Source: Ignavibacteria bacterium
GTDB taxonomy: Bacteria > Bacteroidota > Ignavibacteria > Ignavibacteriales > Melioribacteraceae
Assembly: GCA_016873835.1 (NCBI GenBank)
Contig: VGVY01000005.1
Span: forward strand, 25,987 to 89,986
Direction of reading: 5' to 3'
Length of the DNA stretch: 64,000 nt
Part shown: positions 46,808 to 57,152 of the stretch, in pieces
How positions within the stretch are numbered: position 1 is the stretch's first letter
Layout: each line of letters starts with the position of its first letter
Notes under the pieces: model-generated
Told to the model about the DNA's origin: nothing
What the model saw: the letters and a program-made list of their open reading frames with translations, nothing else
The model's database searches: none
Translations under genes and position numbers: made by a program

Positions 46808-49042
46808 ATGAATAAGATAACATTAAGCCGCCTGGCACTAGTAATGGCGGCTACATTTATTTTTAATATTAGTCCTATAGATGCATCAACAACTTTTTCC
46901 GGTAATCTGAACGGGATTATTATTGATGCCGAGACAAATAAGCCGGTGTCGAATGCTGCAGTTGAATTACTAAATAATAATAGATTTACTACCTCTAATT
47001 CCGAAGGGATATTCACATTCACTAATGTAATAGAAGGGACCTATACATTAAAAGTGACACATTTAGGATACAAAGAAACGCTGGCCTCTTTAAAATTCGA
47101 CGAAGGCTCAACGGCCAAGTTTGCTGTTTATATTCTTCCGAAAGCAATTGAAATCTCGACTGTAATTGTATCTGATAAACCTACTTTGTCTAAATTTGAG
47201 GATCTTTACGAACTTTCTAATGTTCTTAAAGGTAAAGAACTTCAAAAAGACCTGGGAATAACACTTGCCTCAACATTAAAAAATGAAACCGGTATTGCCA
47301 TTCGTTCTATGGGTCCGGCACCATCACGACCCGTTATCAGAGGTCTTGGTGGTGACCGTGTAATGATAAGCGAAGATGGGGAAAAAATCATCGACCTGTC
47401 AGCAACTTCACCTGACCATGCTGTTACGGTTGAACCTTTCTCGATAGACAGAATTGAAGTAATTCGCGGACCGAAGCTCCTAACATTTACCCCCGTTTCA
47501 ATAGGAGGAGTTGTGAATGTTGTTCGAAATGAAATCCCGATACAGATTCATAACGCTCCTTTCGGAACTATTGGAGGATTTTACGAATCAGCTAACAATG
47601 GTTATATCGGTTCTTTGATTACCGAAGTACCATACGATAAATTCGCACTACGATTTGAAGGGAGCCGTAAAAGAACGGAGGATTTATCGACACCTGAAGG
47701 CAAACTGAAAAACTCAGGTTCATCTAATACAAACCTCACTATCGGTGGATCATTCATTGATAATGACTTAAGGATCGGATCTTCCTTCAGAAGGTTTGAA
47801 CTTGATTATGGAGTTCCCGGAGGGTTTGTTGGGGCTCATCCTAATGGTGTAAACATTACATTATATAAAAATCAATTCCGTTTTTTAACCGATATAAATT
47901 TTGAAAACTCTTTTATTTCCGAATTAGAAATATCATATGGCACCTCGCTCTATAGGCATAAGGAATTTGAAAAGAGCGGTAAGATCGGTTCAGAATTTAG
48001 AATTTTTAATCATTCTCTTTCAGTTGATGCAAGGCACAGCAGACTTGGAATACTTGACAATGGAACTTTCGGACTATCAGGTGAAATGCGTGATTTTGAT
48101 ATAGGCGGATTTGTCTTTACATCACCCACAAGGTCATATAACCTTGCATTATTCGGATTCGAAACATTTACCCTAGACCGGTTCACATTTGAAACCGGTT
48201 TAAGATTCAATTATGATCTAATTAAACCTGAAAGAGAAAAAGCGGTTTCAAACATCGGTTATATCCGGCAGCGGACTTTTTATACATATTCAGCTTCCGT
48301 TTCAGTACTTTACGAACTAACAAAAATAGTTCACATTGGTGCGAATATCAGTAAGTCCTCAAGGGTACCAACAATCGAGGAACTTTTTTCAGAAGGACCT
48401 CACCTTGCAGCATATTCATATGAAACTGGTAATCCGGATCTCACAGCCGAAGGTGGTTTCGGAACTGAGATATTCATTTATCATAAGTTCACCAATCTTT
48501 TCTATAACATTAATTTATTCTACAATAATATTGCGGGCTATATAATACCTCGCAATAAAGGCAGAACAAACTTTGCAACATTTCTTCCAATTTATGCTAC
48601 CTCCGGGATTGATGCTGTTCTATATGGACTGGAACTACAGGCCGATTGGAAGCTGTTAGAAAAGTTGTCTTTCGGTTTTTCGACAAGCTATACCCTTGGA
48701 TCTTTTAAGGATGACGGCAAGCCTCTTCCGCAAATTCCACCCTTAAAGGGTCTTATAGAACTTAAGTACGAATCGGAAACTATGACTGCAGGAATTTCGA
48801 ATGAATATGCTTTTTCACAAAACCGTGTAGATCAGTTTGAGGAACCTACTGATGGCTACACAGTTTTTAATTTATTTTTTCAGTATAGTATAAATGCCGC
48901 TCACTTAATACATTCATTTTCGTTGAATGTTCATAATATATTCAACCGGATATACAGGAATCATCTTTCCCGTGTCAAATTAATTCTACCAGAAGCTGGT
49001 ATTAATGCGCGTATCACATATAAGTTATTTTTTCATTTATAG
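46808..49042 (+). CDS. TonB-dependent receptor, second set (possible metal/ZnuD-like)
   Basis: A 744-residue receptor. The frame opens upstream at 46721, but the ATG at 46808 (MNKITLS) begins a proper signal peptide (about 1-27) and is chosen. Then come a CarboxypepD_reg-like domain (NLNGIIIDAETNKPVSNAAV), a plug (GITLASTLKNETGIAIRSMG, RPVIRGLGGDRVMISEDGEK) and a barrel with a short C-terminal aromatic end (KLFFHL). The segment GPAPSRPVIRGLGGDRV resembles ZnuD-type zinc receptors. With the preceding lipoprotein and small His protein it may form a metal-uptake set. Composition looks distinct from its neighbours, hinting at transfer. Confidence 0.78.
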   Translation: MNKITLSRLALVMAATFIFNISPIDASTTFSGNLNGIIIDAETNKPVSNAAVELLNNNRFTTSNSEGIFTFTNVIEGTYTLKVTHLGYKETLASLKFDEGSTAKFAVYILPKAIEISTVIVSDKPTLSKFEDLYELSNVLKGKELQKDLGITLASTLKNETGIAIRSMGPAPSRPVIRGLGGDRVMISEDGEKIIDLSATSPDHAVTVEPFSIDRIEVIRGPKLLTFTPVSIGGVVNVVRNEIPIQIHNAPFGTIGGFYESANNGYIGSLITEVPYDKFALRFEGSRKRTEDLSTPEGKLKNSGSSNTNLTIGGSFIDNDLRIGSSFRRFELDYGVPGGFVGAHPNGVNITLYKNQFRFLTDINFENSFISELEISYGTSLYRHKEFEKSGKIGSEFRIFNHSLSVDARHSRLGILDNGTFGLSGEMRDFDIGGFVFTSPTRSYNLALFGFETFTLDRFTFETGLRFNYDLIKPEREKAVSNIGYIRQRTFYTYSASVSVLYELTKIVHIGANISKSSRVPTIEELFSEGPHLAAYSYETGNPDLTAEGGFGTEIFIYHKFTNLFYNINLFYNNIAGYIIPRNKGRTNFATFLPIYATSGIDAVLYGLELQADWKLLEKLSFGFSTSYTLGSFKDDGKPLPQIPPLKGLIELKYESETMTAGISNEYAFSQNRVDQFEEPTDGYTVFNLFFQYSINAAHLIHSFSLNVHNIFNRIYRNHLSRVKLILPEAGINARITYKLFFHL

Positions 49043-49101
49043 ATTTTTTAGTTATTTGGAATCTGGTTATATTCGCAGTGCAATTGTGAATGATTCAGCA
49101 C

Positions 49102-49190
49102 GGAGAGATGAGTGAGTGGTTCTTTCCGATGTAATCGGAAAGGAATCTCGTCCCGATAAAATCGGGACGGACTGAAGGCAGCGGTTTGCT
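49102..49190 (+). pseudogene. Broken tRNA-Ser 5' half split by two palindromes
   Basis: Bases 49102-49119 match the first 18 bases of the intact tRNA-Ser at 49477 with one mismatch. Bases 49172-49190 match its next segment, from CTGAA in the D-loop through the GGTTTGCT of the anticodon loop (16 of 19 bases). Between them lie about 52 inserted bases with two palindromes. After the anticodon bases the match ends, so the 3' half is missing. The copy cannot fold as a tRNA. It lies 21 bases upstream of the GIY-YIG gene. Confidence 0.85.
49123..49168. repeat. Two adjacent palindromes inside the tRNA-Ser fragment
   Basis: TTTCCGAT-GTA-ATCGGAAA (49123-49141) and GTCCCGAT-AAA-ATCGGGAC (49150-49168) are perfect hairpins with 3-base loops sharing the core CCGAT/ATCGG. 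Very similar palindromes occur at 63903-63943, also inside a tRNA-like fragment. They look like members of one REP-like family. Confidence 0.85.
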
Positions 49191-49211
49191 TTCTTTATTT
49201 GAGACTGTAAA

Positions 49212-49469
49212 ATGAAATATTTTGTATATGTTCTTTATTCAGACTTATTTAAGCGAACTTATACTGGCCAAACAAATAATTTAAATAGTAGACTTATTCT
49301 GCATAACAAGGGTAGAGTAAAATCGACAAAATCATTTTGTCCATGGGAGGTAATTTATTCTGAAGAATTTGAAACCCGTGCACAAGCTATGGTAAAAGAA
49401 AAGTGGTTTAAGAATTCCACTGGCAAAAAAAAGATTGCTGAACTTTTAAGAAAGTTAAATAAAGTATAA
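49212..49469 (+). CDS. Small GIY-YIG nuclease-domain protein
   Basis: An 85-residue GIY-YIG domain of the UvrC/UPF0213 type: YFVYVLYSDLFKRTYTGQTNNLNSRL (the Y..Y.L and TYTGQT strands with catalytic Tyr and Arg, residues 3-28), the HNKGRVKSTK region and the acidic YSEEFETRAQAMVKEKWFK helix with conserved Glu. It is the single-domain form, with no DNA-binding partner. It lies between a broken tRNA-Ser half and the intact tRNA-Ser, 7 bases from the latter. This position, with the duplicated tRNA half, suggests a homing-like mobile gene that targets the tRNA. Nuclease activity is inferred from fold. Confidence 0.88.
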   Translation: MKYFVYVLYSDLFKRTYTGQTNNLNSRLILHNKGRVKSTKSFCPWEVIYSEEFETRAQAMVKEKWFKNSTGKKKIAELLRKLNKV

Positions 49470-49476
49470 TTTTTTT

Positions 49477-49565
49477 GGAGAGATGGGTGAGTGGCTGAAA
49501 CCAACGGTTTGCTAAACCGTCGTAGTGGGAAACTGCTACCGAGAGTTCGAATCTCTCTCTCTCCG
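49477..49565 (+). tRNA. tRNA-Ser (anticodon GCT)
   Basis: An 89-base tRNA with long variable arm. The acceptor stem pairs GGAGAGA with TCTCTCC, discriminator G; the anticodon stem-loop CGGTTTGCTAAACCG has anticodon GCT (reads AGC and AGU). A class II variable arm (GTAGTGGGAAACTGCTAC) and the T-arm GAGAGTTCGAATCTCTC follow. CCA is not encoded (CAT follows). The gene begins 7 bases after the GIY-YIG stop and is followed by a terminator, so it may share its transcript. Confidence 0.95.
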
Positions 49566-49579
49566 CATGAATCATAATG

Positions 49580-49626
49580 AGCTCGTATTCTTCGAAAATT
49601 TGAAGCATACGAGCTTTTGTTTTTAA
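49580..49626 (+). terminator. Rho-independent terminator after tRNA-Ser
   Basis: AGCTCGTATTCTTC and GAAGCATACGAGCT pair with one mismatch around an eight-base AT loop. TTTTGTTTTT follows. It lies 15 bases after the tRNA-Ser 3' end. Confidence 0.9.
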
Positions 49627-49747
49627 AAATCTGACTTTTTAATAACTTCAAGTATACATACCAAAAATTTTTTATCAGCAAGCTTGATATTAAATAAATT
49701 ATTATATATTCTAAGTAAGAATTATTCTCATTTAATAATAATTATTT

Positions 49748-52370
<2,623 letters not shown>

Positions 52371-52430
52371 TTTTTGGTCGTAAATAGATAAAAAGAACAG
52401 TTGATTCTTCAACACATAAAAATCATAAAA

Positions 52431-52462
52431 GCTCAAAATCGAAAGATCTTGAGCATTTTTTT
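52431..52462 (+). terminator. Rho-independent terminator after katG
   Basis: GCTCAAAATC and GATCTTGAGC pair with one mismatch around a GAAA tetraloop, followed by ATTTTTTTATTT. It lies 60 bases after the katG stop. Confidence 0.9.
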
Positions 52463-52587
52463 ATTTAATAACATATGAAAACAAAATTTAATTTTTTAAA
52501 AAGTTTTTAATGAACTATCAGCTACAAAAACAGAGCTAACAAACTTTAGTATCATATACCTTTATTTATGAAAGGGTTAATTTAAAA

Positions 52588-53415
52588 TCATTTCACATGT
52601 GATAAAAAATCAATAATGTTTCTGCAACCACCATTTTCAATGTAATTTGAATGATCTTCAATGGATGAAAATTTTCTTTCAACTATATCACTACAGAGGA
52701 CTTTAAAATCTGTTACTTCATGAAAATCATCAATTATTTTTTGAGTTGAAGGATCTTTTAAAGTGTATTTCAATTCCGGATTTACTTTTATCTCTTTAAA
52801 TTTATTATACCAAATAGCAGCACTCAAAGCTCCGCATCCATTTCCGCTTAATCCCAAACCACCGGCAAAGCCAGCTACCATAACAATTTCTTCATCTTTA
52901 GCACCTAATTTTTTTAATACTTCTGATGCACAGCTGAAACATTTTTTTGGGAAAGTAATTTTTTCTTGAGATAAGCCTTCATGCGCTGCTTTTATCGCTT
53001 CAGGCGCCCATTTATTTGCTAAACTAAAACATGTAAAAAATTTGCCAGTGAAAAAATATTTGGCAAGGCTAAGTTTACTAGTGAAGTCCGTCTGAGTTAT
53101 ATCATTACATTCAATACTCTCAGTATATTTTATGAATGACTCAATAACATGTTGCGTCGCTTTAATAGTCATGAAAATTGCTGCACTATTATTACCATAC
53201 CTTCTAAATGATTCCGCTCCAAGAGCGAGTGAAGAACCCCAAACCATTCCACATTGATAACCCATTTGATAAATTCCGCCAGCTAATGGATCTGCAGCTC
53301 TTTCTTCAATTTCATTTGCATTCCCAAACTCTTGGTTTAATAGATAATAAAATAGATGTGAACAAGATCCTTTTTGCAAGAACAGTTTTGTCGTATTTCG
53401 TTTTACTTTTTTCAC
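52588..53415 (-). CDS. C_GCAxxG_C_C family protein, apparently a duplicated domain
   Basis: A 275-residue protein of the putative redox-active C_GCAxxG_C_C family. The C-terminal half has CFSCASEVLKKLG, then GFAGGLGLSGNGCGALSAAI (family core GCGA..AA), VLCSDIV and GGCRNII. The N-terminal half repeats the layout (GSCSHLFYYLLNQEFG, ADPLAGGIYQMGYQCGMVWG) with fewer cysteines, so it looks like a tandem duplicate with one degenerate copy. Iron-sulfur or thiol chemistry is suggested by the family but unproven. It stands alone, convergent with katG, with a gene-free stretch upstream. Confidence 0.75.
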   Translation of the reverse strand: MKKVKRNTTKLFLQKGSCSHLFYYLLNQEFGNANEIEERAADPLAGGIYQMGYQCGMVWGSSLALGAESFRRYGNNSAAIFMTIKATQHVIESFIKYTESIECNDITQTDFTSKLSLAKYFFTGKFFTCFSLANKWAPEAIKAAHEGLSQEKITFPKKCFSCASEVLKKLGAKDEEIVMVAGFAGGLGLSGNGCGALSAAIWYNKFKEIKVNPELKYTLKDPSTQKIIDDFHEVTDFKVLCSDIVERKFSSIEDHSNYIENGGCRNIIDFLSHVK

Positions 53416-53796
53416 TATTAATCTCCAATTATTAGAGTTATTATTCTCATTTTAGTCGTAATACTAAATTAATAGTTTGTAGTGAAAGATGATCTGATGA
53501 GTTTCTAGAATAATAAATTTTATAAGAATTTCTTAAATCTTAAGACTAATATTATAATTGATAGGATAAGTAAAACGATAAATAATTCCATATCAAATCA
53601 AGAATGTTTTATAATAAAATAATGATAATATTTTACGCCGTAAATCCTTTTCTGCATTTATAATACGAAATACATTGTTTTTTTACAGAAAGAATAAAAT
53701 ACTTTAATAGATTTGTAATGAACAAAATAAAATCTTAGCAAACCTTTCTTTATAATATTCGTCTTAATTGTCAAAGAGAATTGATAGGAGGTTATT
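53416..53796. other. Gene-free intergenic stretch between the C_GCAxxG protein and PspC
   Basis: About 380 AT-rich bases with no convincing reading frame, RNA gene or repeat. The C_GCAxxG gene and pspC diverge here, so both promoters should lie within. A TATAAT at about 53751 is a possible -10 for pspC, followed by the strong AGGAGG site. No operator could be named. Confidence 0.5.
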
Positions 53797-54243
53797 ATGG
53801 AAAAAAGATTATATCGATCTCGCAAATACAGAGTTTTTGGTGGTGTAGCGGGAGGCTTAGCAGAGTATTTTAATATTGACCCAGTTTTAATGAGAGTAAT
53901 ATTTGTTGTTCTTGTTCTTACAAAAGGTTTTGGTATTTTGCTCTACATAATATTATGGATAGTTATTCCAGAAATGCCTTTTGATATTGCCTATAATATT
54001 AAAACAGACGAAAGTAAAACTTCAGATTCAAATTCTGAAGCACCAAACATTAATTTTGAAGTCAAAAAAAATAGTACTGGACGAACAGTATTCGGAATTA
54101 TTCTAATTGCTTTGGGCGTATTATTCTTCTTCGACAGATTTATTCCTTCATTCGATTTTGATGACGTGTTCCCTATTGCGCTAATTGTTATTGGTTTATT
54201 TCTTGTCTACAATTCAACAAGAAAACTGACGAGGCAAATATGA
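53797..54243 (+). CDS. pspC: PspC-domain stress protein
   Basis: The 148-residue protein has the PspC domain at residues 1-60 (LYRSRKYRVFGGVAGGLAEYFNIDPVLMR, shown here in two parts, and ILWIVIPEMPF), with its membrane helix. After a polar linker come two more membrane segments (TVFGIILIALGVLFF and IALIVIGLFLVY) of the LiaI/DUF5668 type. PspC proteins respond to envelope stress. AGGAGG precedes ATG 53797. The next gene overlaps by four bases (ATGA). The pair resembles the PspC-LiaF membrane stress modules of many bacteria. Confidence 0.85.
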   Translation: MEKRLYRSRKYRVFGGVAGGLAEYFNIDPVLMRVIFVVLVLTKGFGILLYIILWIVIPEMPFDIAYNIKTDESKTSDSNSEAPNINFEVKKNSTGRTVFGIILIALGVLFFFDRFIPSFDFDDVFPIALIVIGLFLVYNSTRKLTRQI

Positions 54244-55142
54244 AAAGCGGACAATTATTTTGGGGTTTCTTACTTGTCACATTAGGTGCTTTATTTTTAT
54301 TGACAAAGTACGATGTTATTTACAGCGACTTTTCATTTATCTGGGATATCTGGCCGTTAATTTTTGTGCTCTGGGGCGGATTGGTAATATTTAAAAATTC
54401 ATTGGTAAAACCAATCCTTAGTTCAACCATGGGAGTTTTTCTTGGTGTAATGTTATTTGGTTTTTTTGTGAATGTTTTTTCAAATTTAAATTTTCACTTT
54501 GATAAAGATGAATTAAATGTAACAAATTCTTTTTATGAAGAAATTAATGACAGTGTAAAGTATGTGGATTTTGAATTTAATTCCGGCGGTGGAAGGTTCG
54601 AAATTACAGAACCAACAGACAAATTGATTAGCGGAAATGCATACGGATCTTTAGCAGATTATGATCTATATACAAAAACAGATGGTGAAGAAGCAACCGT
54701 GGATTTAAGTTTTTCCAAAAATCATGTGAATATATTTGATGGTAAATTTAGGAATTATGTTGAATTTGGATTAAATAAAAATCCAATTTGGGATCTGAAT
54801 TTCAATTTTGGAGCAGCGAAAGCTATTTTCGATTTAACACCATATAAAGTTAGAAGGCTAAATTTGAACACCGGTGCAGCAAATGTGACTTTGAAATTGG
54901 GTGATAAATTTGACTCAACTTTTGTTAGTGTTGATATGGGTGTAGCAAAACTTAAAATTGAAATCCCGGAAAATGTCGGATGTCAAGTAAAAGGTGATAT
55001 GGTTTTAATGTCTCGTTCATTTAAAGGGATGAATAAAATAAAGAAGAATTATTACGAATCGCCAGATTTTGAAAATGCGAGTAAGAAAATTTTTATAAGA
55101 ATTGATGGCGGAGTTTCATCAATTAAGGTTACAACATATTAA
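54240..55142 (+). CDS. LiaF-like membrane protein with toast-rack domain
   Basis: A 300-residue protein with four membrane segments at about 6-85 (LFWGFLLVTLGALFLL, then IWPLIFVLWGGLVIF). A beta-rich domain follows (about 110-300) with repeated motifs FNFGAAKAIFDLTPYKV and LNTGAANVTLKLGD, typical of the LiaF/DUF2154 toast-rack fold. It is encoded with PspC by a 4-base overlap. LiaF-like proteins bind PspC and partners to hold envelope-stress signalling in check. No Lia/Psp kinase gene is nearby. Confidence 0.78.
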   Translation: MKSGQLFWGFLLVTLGALFLLTKYDVIYSDFSFIWDIWPLIFVLWGGLVIFKNSLVKPILSSTMGVFLGVMLFGFFVNVFSNLNFHFDKDELNVTNSFYEEINDSVKYVDFEFNSGGGRFEITEPTDKLISGNAYGSLADYDLYTKTDGEEATVDLSFSKNHVNIFDGKFRNYVEFGLNKNPIWDLNFNFGAAKAIFDLTPYKVRRLNLNTGAANVTLKLGDKFDSTFVSVDMGVAKLKIEIPENVGCQVKGDMVLMSRSFKGMNKIKKNYYESPDFENASKKIFIRIDGGVSSIKVTTY

Positions 55143-55143
55143 T

Positions 55144-55500
55144 TTATTTTTTTCTCTTGTTCTTGCTCTTAATCTTATTCTTATTGGGTTCCCAAAAATG
55201 TTTCTTCATATCAACATTCCCATTGTTGTCAAATTCAACTCCTTCAAAACGAAGGAGTTCTTCCATTAATTCGGGAGAACCAAAGTGCATTCTGCCAGTT
55301 AATGCACCATTACGATTTACAACTCTGTGACAAGGTAAATTACTATTCTTTGCACTGTTCATTGCCCATCCGACTGTTCTTGCAGCCATTTTTATTCCGC
55401 ATGCTTCTGCAAGCGCGCCGTATGTAGTAACTTTCCCTTTTGGAATTTTTGCAACCAAGGTATAAACTCTATCGAAAAAATCTGACTTTTTTATTTTCAT
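55144..55500 (-). CDS. Short MGMT-like DNA alkyltransferase domain protein
   Basis: The 118-residue protein carries only the C-terminal alkyltransferase domain: YTLVAKIPKGKVTTYGALAEACG, AARTVGWAMN and the active-site PCHRVVNRNGALTG (Cys present, so not a Cys-lacking ATL protein). It likely removes alkyl groups from guanine O6 or acts as a sensor. The longer frame to 55572 adds 24 residues that are translated from an inverted repeat (55520-55599) and are judged spurious; ATG 55500 (MKIKKSD) is preferred. The lysine-rich tail is peculiar but common in short forms. Confidence 0.82.
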   Translation of the reverse strand: MKIKKSDFFDRVYTLVAKIPKGKVTTYGALAEACGIKMAARTVGWAMNSAKNSNLPCHRVVNRNGALTGRMHFGSPELMEELLRFEGVEFDNNGNVDMKKHFWEPNKNKIKSKNKRKK

Positions 55501-55519
55501 AATTCTTAAAATCAAAAAA

Positions 55520-55599
55520 GTCATTCTGAGCAAAGCAAAGAATCTGCAAATGACTTTTTGAGGATCCTTCACCCTAATTTCATCTGGAATCAGAATGAC
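55520..55599. repeat. Inverted repeat of the GTCATTCTGA type
   Basis: GTCATTCTGA (55520-55529) and its complement TCAGAATGAC (55590-55599) bound a segment with GCAAAGCAAAGAATCT. This is the layout of dispersed palindromic repeats familiar in genomes of this group. It extends the upstream reading frame of the MGMT-like gene spuriously. Confidence 0.75.
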
Positions 55600-55603
55600 A
55601 TGT

Positions 55604-56017
55604 TTATTCCCCCATAACTTTTATAAGAACTCTTTTTCTTCTTTTGCCATCAAACTCTGCGTAATAAACTTGCTGCCATGGACCAAAATCTAGTTTGCCA
55701 TCAGTTACTGGAATAATTACTTCATGATGAACAAGTAAACTTTTCAAATGAGCGTCACCATTATCTTCACCAGTTCGATGATGGCGATAATCTGATTTAA
55801 ATGGAGCTAATTTTTCTAACCATTCATCAATATCTTGAATAAGTCCATGTTCTGCATCATTAACATAAACACCAGCAGTAATATGCATTGCAGACACTAA
55901 GATCATTCCTTCTTTGATTCCGCTTTTTTTCAATGCACTTTCAACTTCTCCGGTAATATTAATGTATTCTCTTCTTTTTGATGTGTTGAACCACAGATAT
56001 TCAGTATGAAATTTCAT
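55604..56017 (-). CDS. YjbQ family protein (UPF0047)
   Basis: A 137-residue beta-barrel-like protein with the YjbQ blocks [62 protein letters not shown] and [13 protein letters not shown] (histidines and acids likely bind metal). YjbQ has been reported to have weak thiamine-phosphate synthase activity, but its main role is unclear. It starts at ATG 56017 and ends about 30 bases before the MGMT repeat. prfB lies upstream on the same strand, 10 bases away, so co-transcription is likely. Confidence 0.9.
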   Translation of the reverse strand: MKFHTEYLWFNTSKRREYINITGEVESALKKSGIKEGMILVSAMHITAGVYVNDAEHGLIQDIDEWLEKLAPFKSDYRHHRTGEDNGDAHLKSLLVHHEVIIPVTDGKLDFGPWQQVYYAEFDGKRRKRVLIKVMGE

Positions 56018-56027
56018 TTTTCGCTCA

Positions 56028-57129
56028 TTAATTTTGTGTGAACTTTAGCAAAAATTCTTTTATGAACTCATTTAAATCGCCATCCATCACACCTTGTGTG
56101 TCTGAAGTTTCCCAACCGGTGCGATGATCTTTAACCATATTGTATGGATGAAAAACATAAGAACGAATTTGACTTCCCCATTCAATTTTCATTTTATTTT
56201 TTTCAATCTCATTTAATTCTTCTTGCTGTTTTTCTAATTCAATTTGATACAACTTCGCTTTAAGCAGCTTCATTGCATTAGTTTTATTTTGAATCTGCGA
56301 GCGTTCAGATTGACAAGCAGCAACTGTTCCGGTAGGAACATGCGTTATTCGAACAGCGGTTTCAACTTTATTAACATTTTGTCCGCCTTTGCCTCCAGAA
56401 CGATATGTATCAATTTTCAAGTCAGCTGGATTTATATCAATCTCAATTGAATCATCAACTTCAGGAATTACGAACACTGATGCAAAAGATGTATGTCTTC
56501 TTTTATTTGCATCGAAAGGTGAAATTCTAACAAGTCGATGAACGCCATTCTCAGCTTTTAAGTATCCATATGAAAATTCACCTTCAACTTCGATCGTAGC
56601 ACTTTTAATCCCAGCGCCGTCGCCATCTAGCCAATCTATCAAATTCATTTTATATCCATTCTGTTCGCCCCATCGCAAATACATTCGCATTAACATCTCA
56701 GCCCAATCTTGCGCTTCTGTTCCCCCGGCACCAGAGTGTATGGTAAGAATGCAATTCTTGTCATCATCTTTTCCGCTTAACATACTTTTAAGCTCAAGTT
56801 CAGAGTATTGTTTCTCAATCTGATTTAATTCATTTTCAATTTCTATTAAAAGGGATTCATCTTTTTCTAATTCAGCTAATTCGATGAACTCTGATAGATG
56901 GATTTGTTTATTGTTAAGAGAATTCCACGAATCAACCCATGACTGTAGGGATTTAGATTTTTGAAGAAGTGATTGCGCAGTTTTTTGGTCGTTCCAAAAA
57001 TTTGGATCTTCGGATTTCTTACTTATTTCTTTTATTTGAAATTCTTTATCATCTAACTTAAAGATAACCTCGAAGTGAAATTACTTTTTCATTAATGTCT
57101 TTTAATTTTCTTAATTGTTCTTCAAACAT
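56028..57129 (-). CDS. prfB: Peptide chain release factor 2, with programmed +1 frameshift
   Basis: The gene is split into two frames. ATG 57129 gives 23 codons (MFEEQL ... SLRGYL) and meets TAA at 57060-57058. Skipping one base after CTT continues as [11 protein letters not shown] and reaches the stop at 56028, for about 366 residues, the normal RF2 length. RF2 motifs are SPF in [11 protein letters not shown] (codon recognition) and [10 protein letters not shown] (GGQ peptidyl release). The LRGYL-shift junction is the same as in other RF2 genes. The in-frame codon at the shift is UAA, whereas UGA is usual. A short frame from 56783 alone would miss the N-terminal domain. YjbQ follows. Confidence 0.93.
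57058..57075 (-). promoter_or_regulatory. RF2 programmed +1 frameshift site, CUU UAA
   Basis: The mRNA reads CTT CGA GGT TAT CTT TAA G. CGAGGT lies just upstream as an internal Shine-Dalgarno-like element, then TAT CTT and the stop. This copies the layout of the RF2 autoregulatory site (AGGGGG TAT CTT TGA C) with UAA in place of UGA. Confidence 0.85.
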
Positions 57130-57152
57130 AATTACCTCTTTTATATCAGTTA

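Noticed and set aside
46645..47022. Minus-strand frame of 125 codons over the lipoprotein and receptor start
   Set aside because: Overlaps two well-supported plus-strand genes and lacks motifs.
49123..49168. CRISPR-like repeats
   Set aside because: Two different palindromes without spacers or cas genes; better seen as REP-like elements inside a tRNA fragment.
49355..49681. Minus-strand frame of 108 codons across tRNA-Ser
   Set aside because: It is the antisense translation of the tRNA and of the end of the GIY-YIG gene; no family match and a tRNA explains the bases.
55501..55572. N-terminal extension of the MGMT-like protein
   Set aside because: Encoded by an inverted repeat; the domain begins after ATG 55500.
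56028..56783. A short release-factor gene starting at 56783
   Set aside because: The upstream frames joined by a +1 shift at 57060 give full-length RF2 with the conserved N-terminus.
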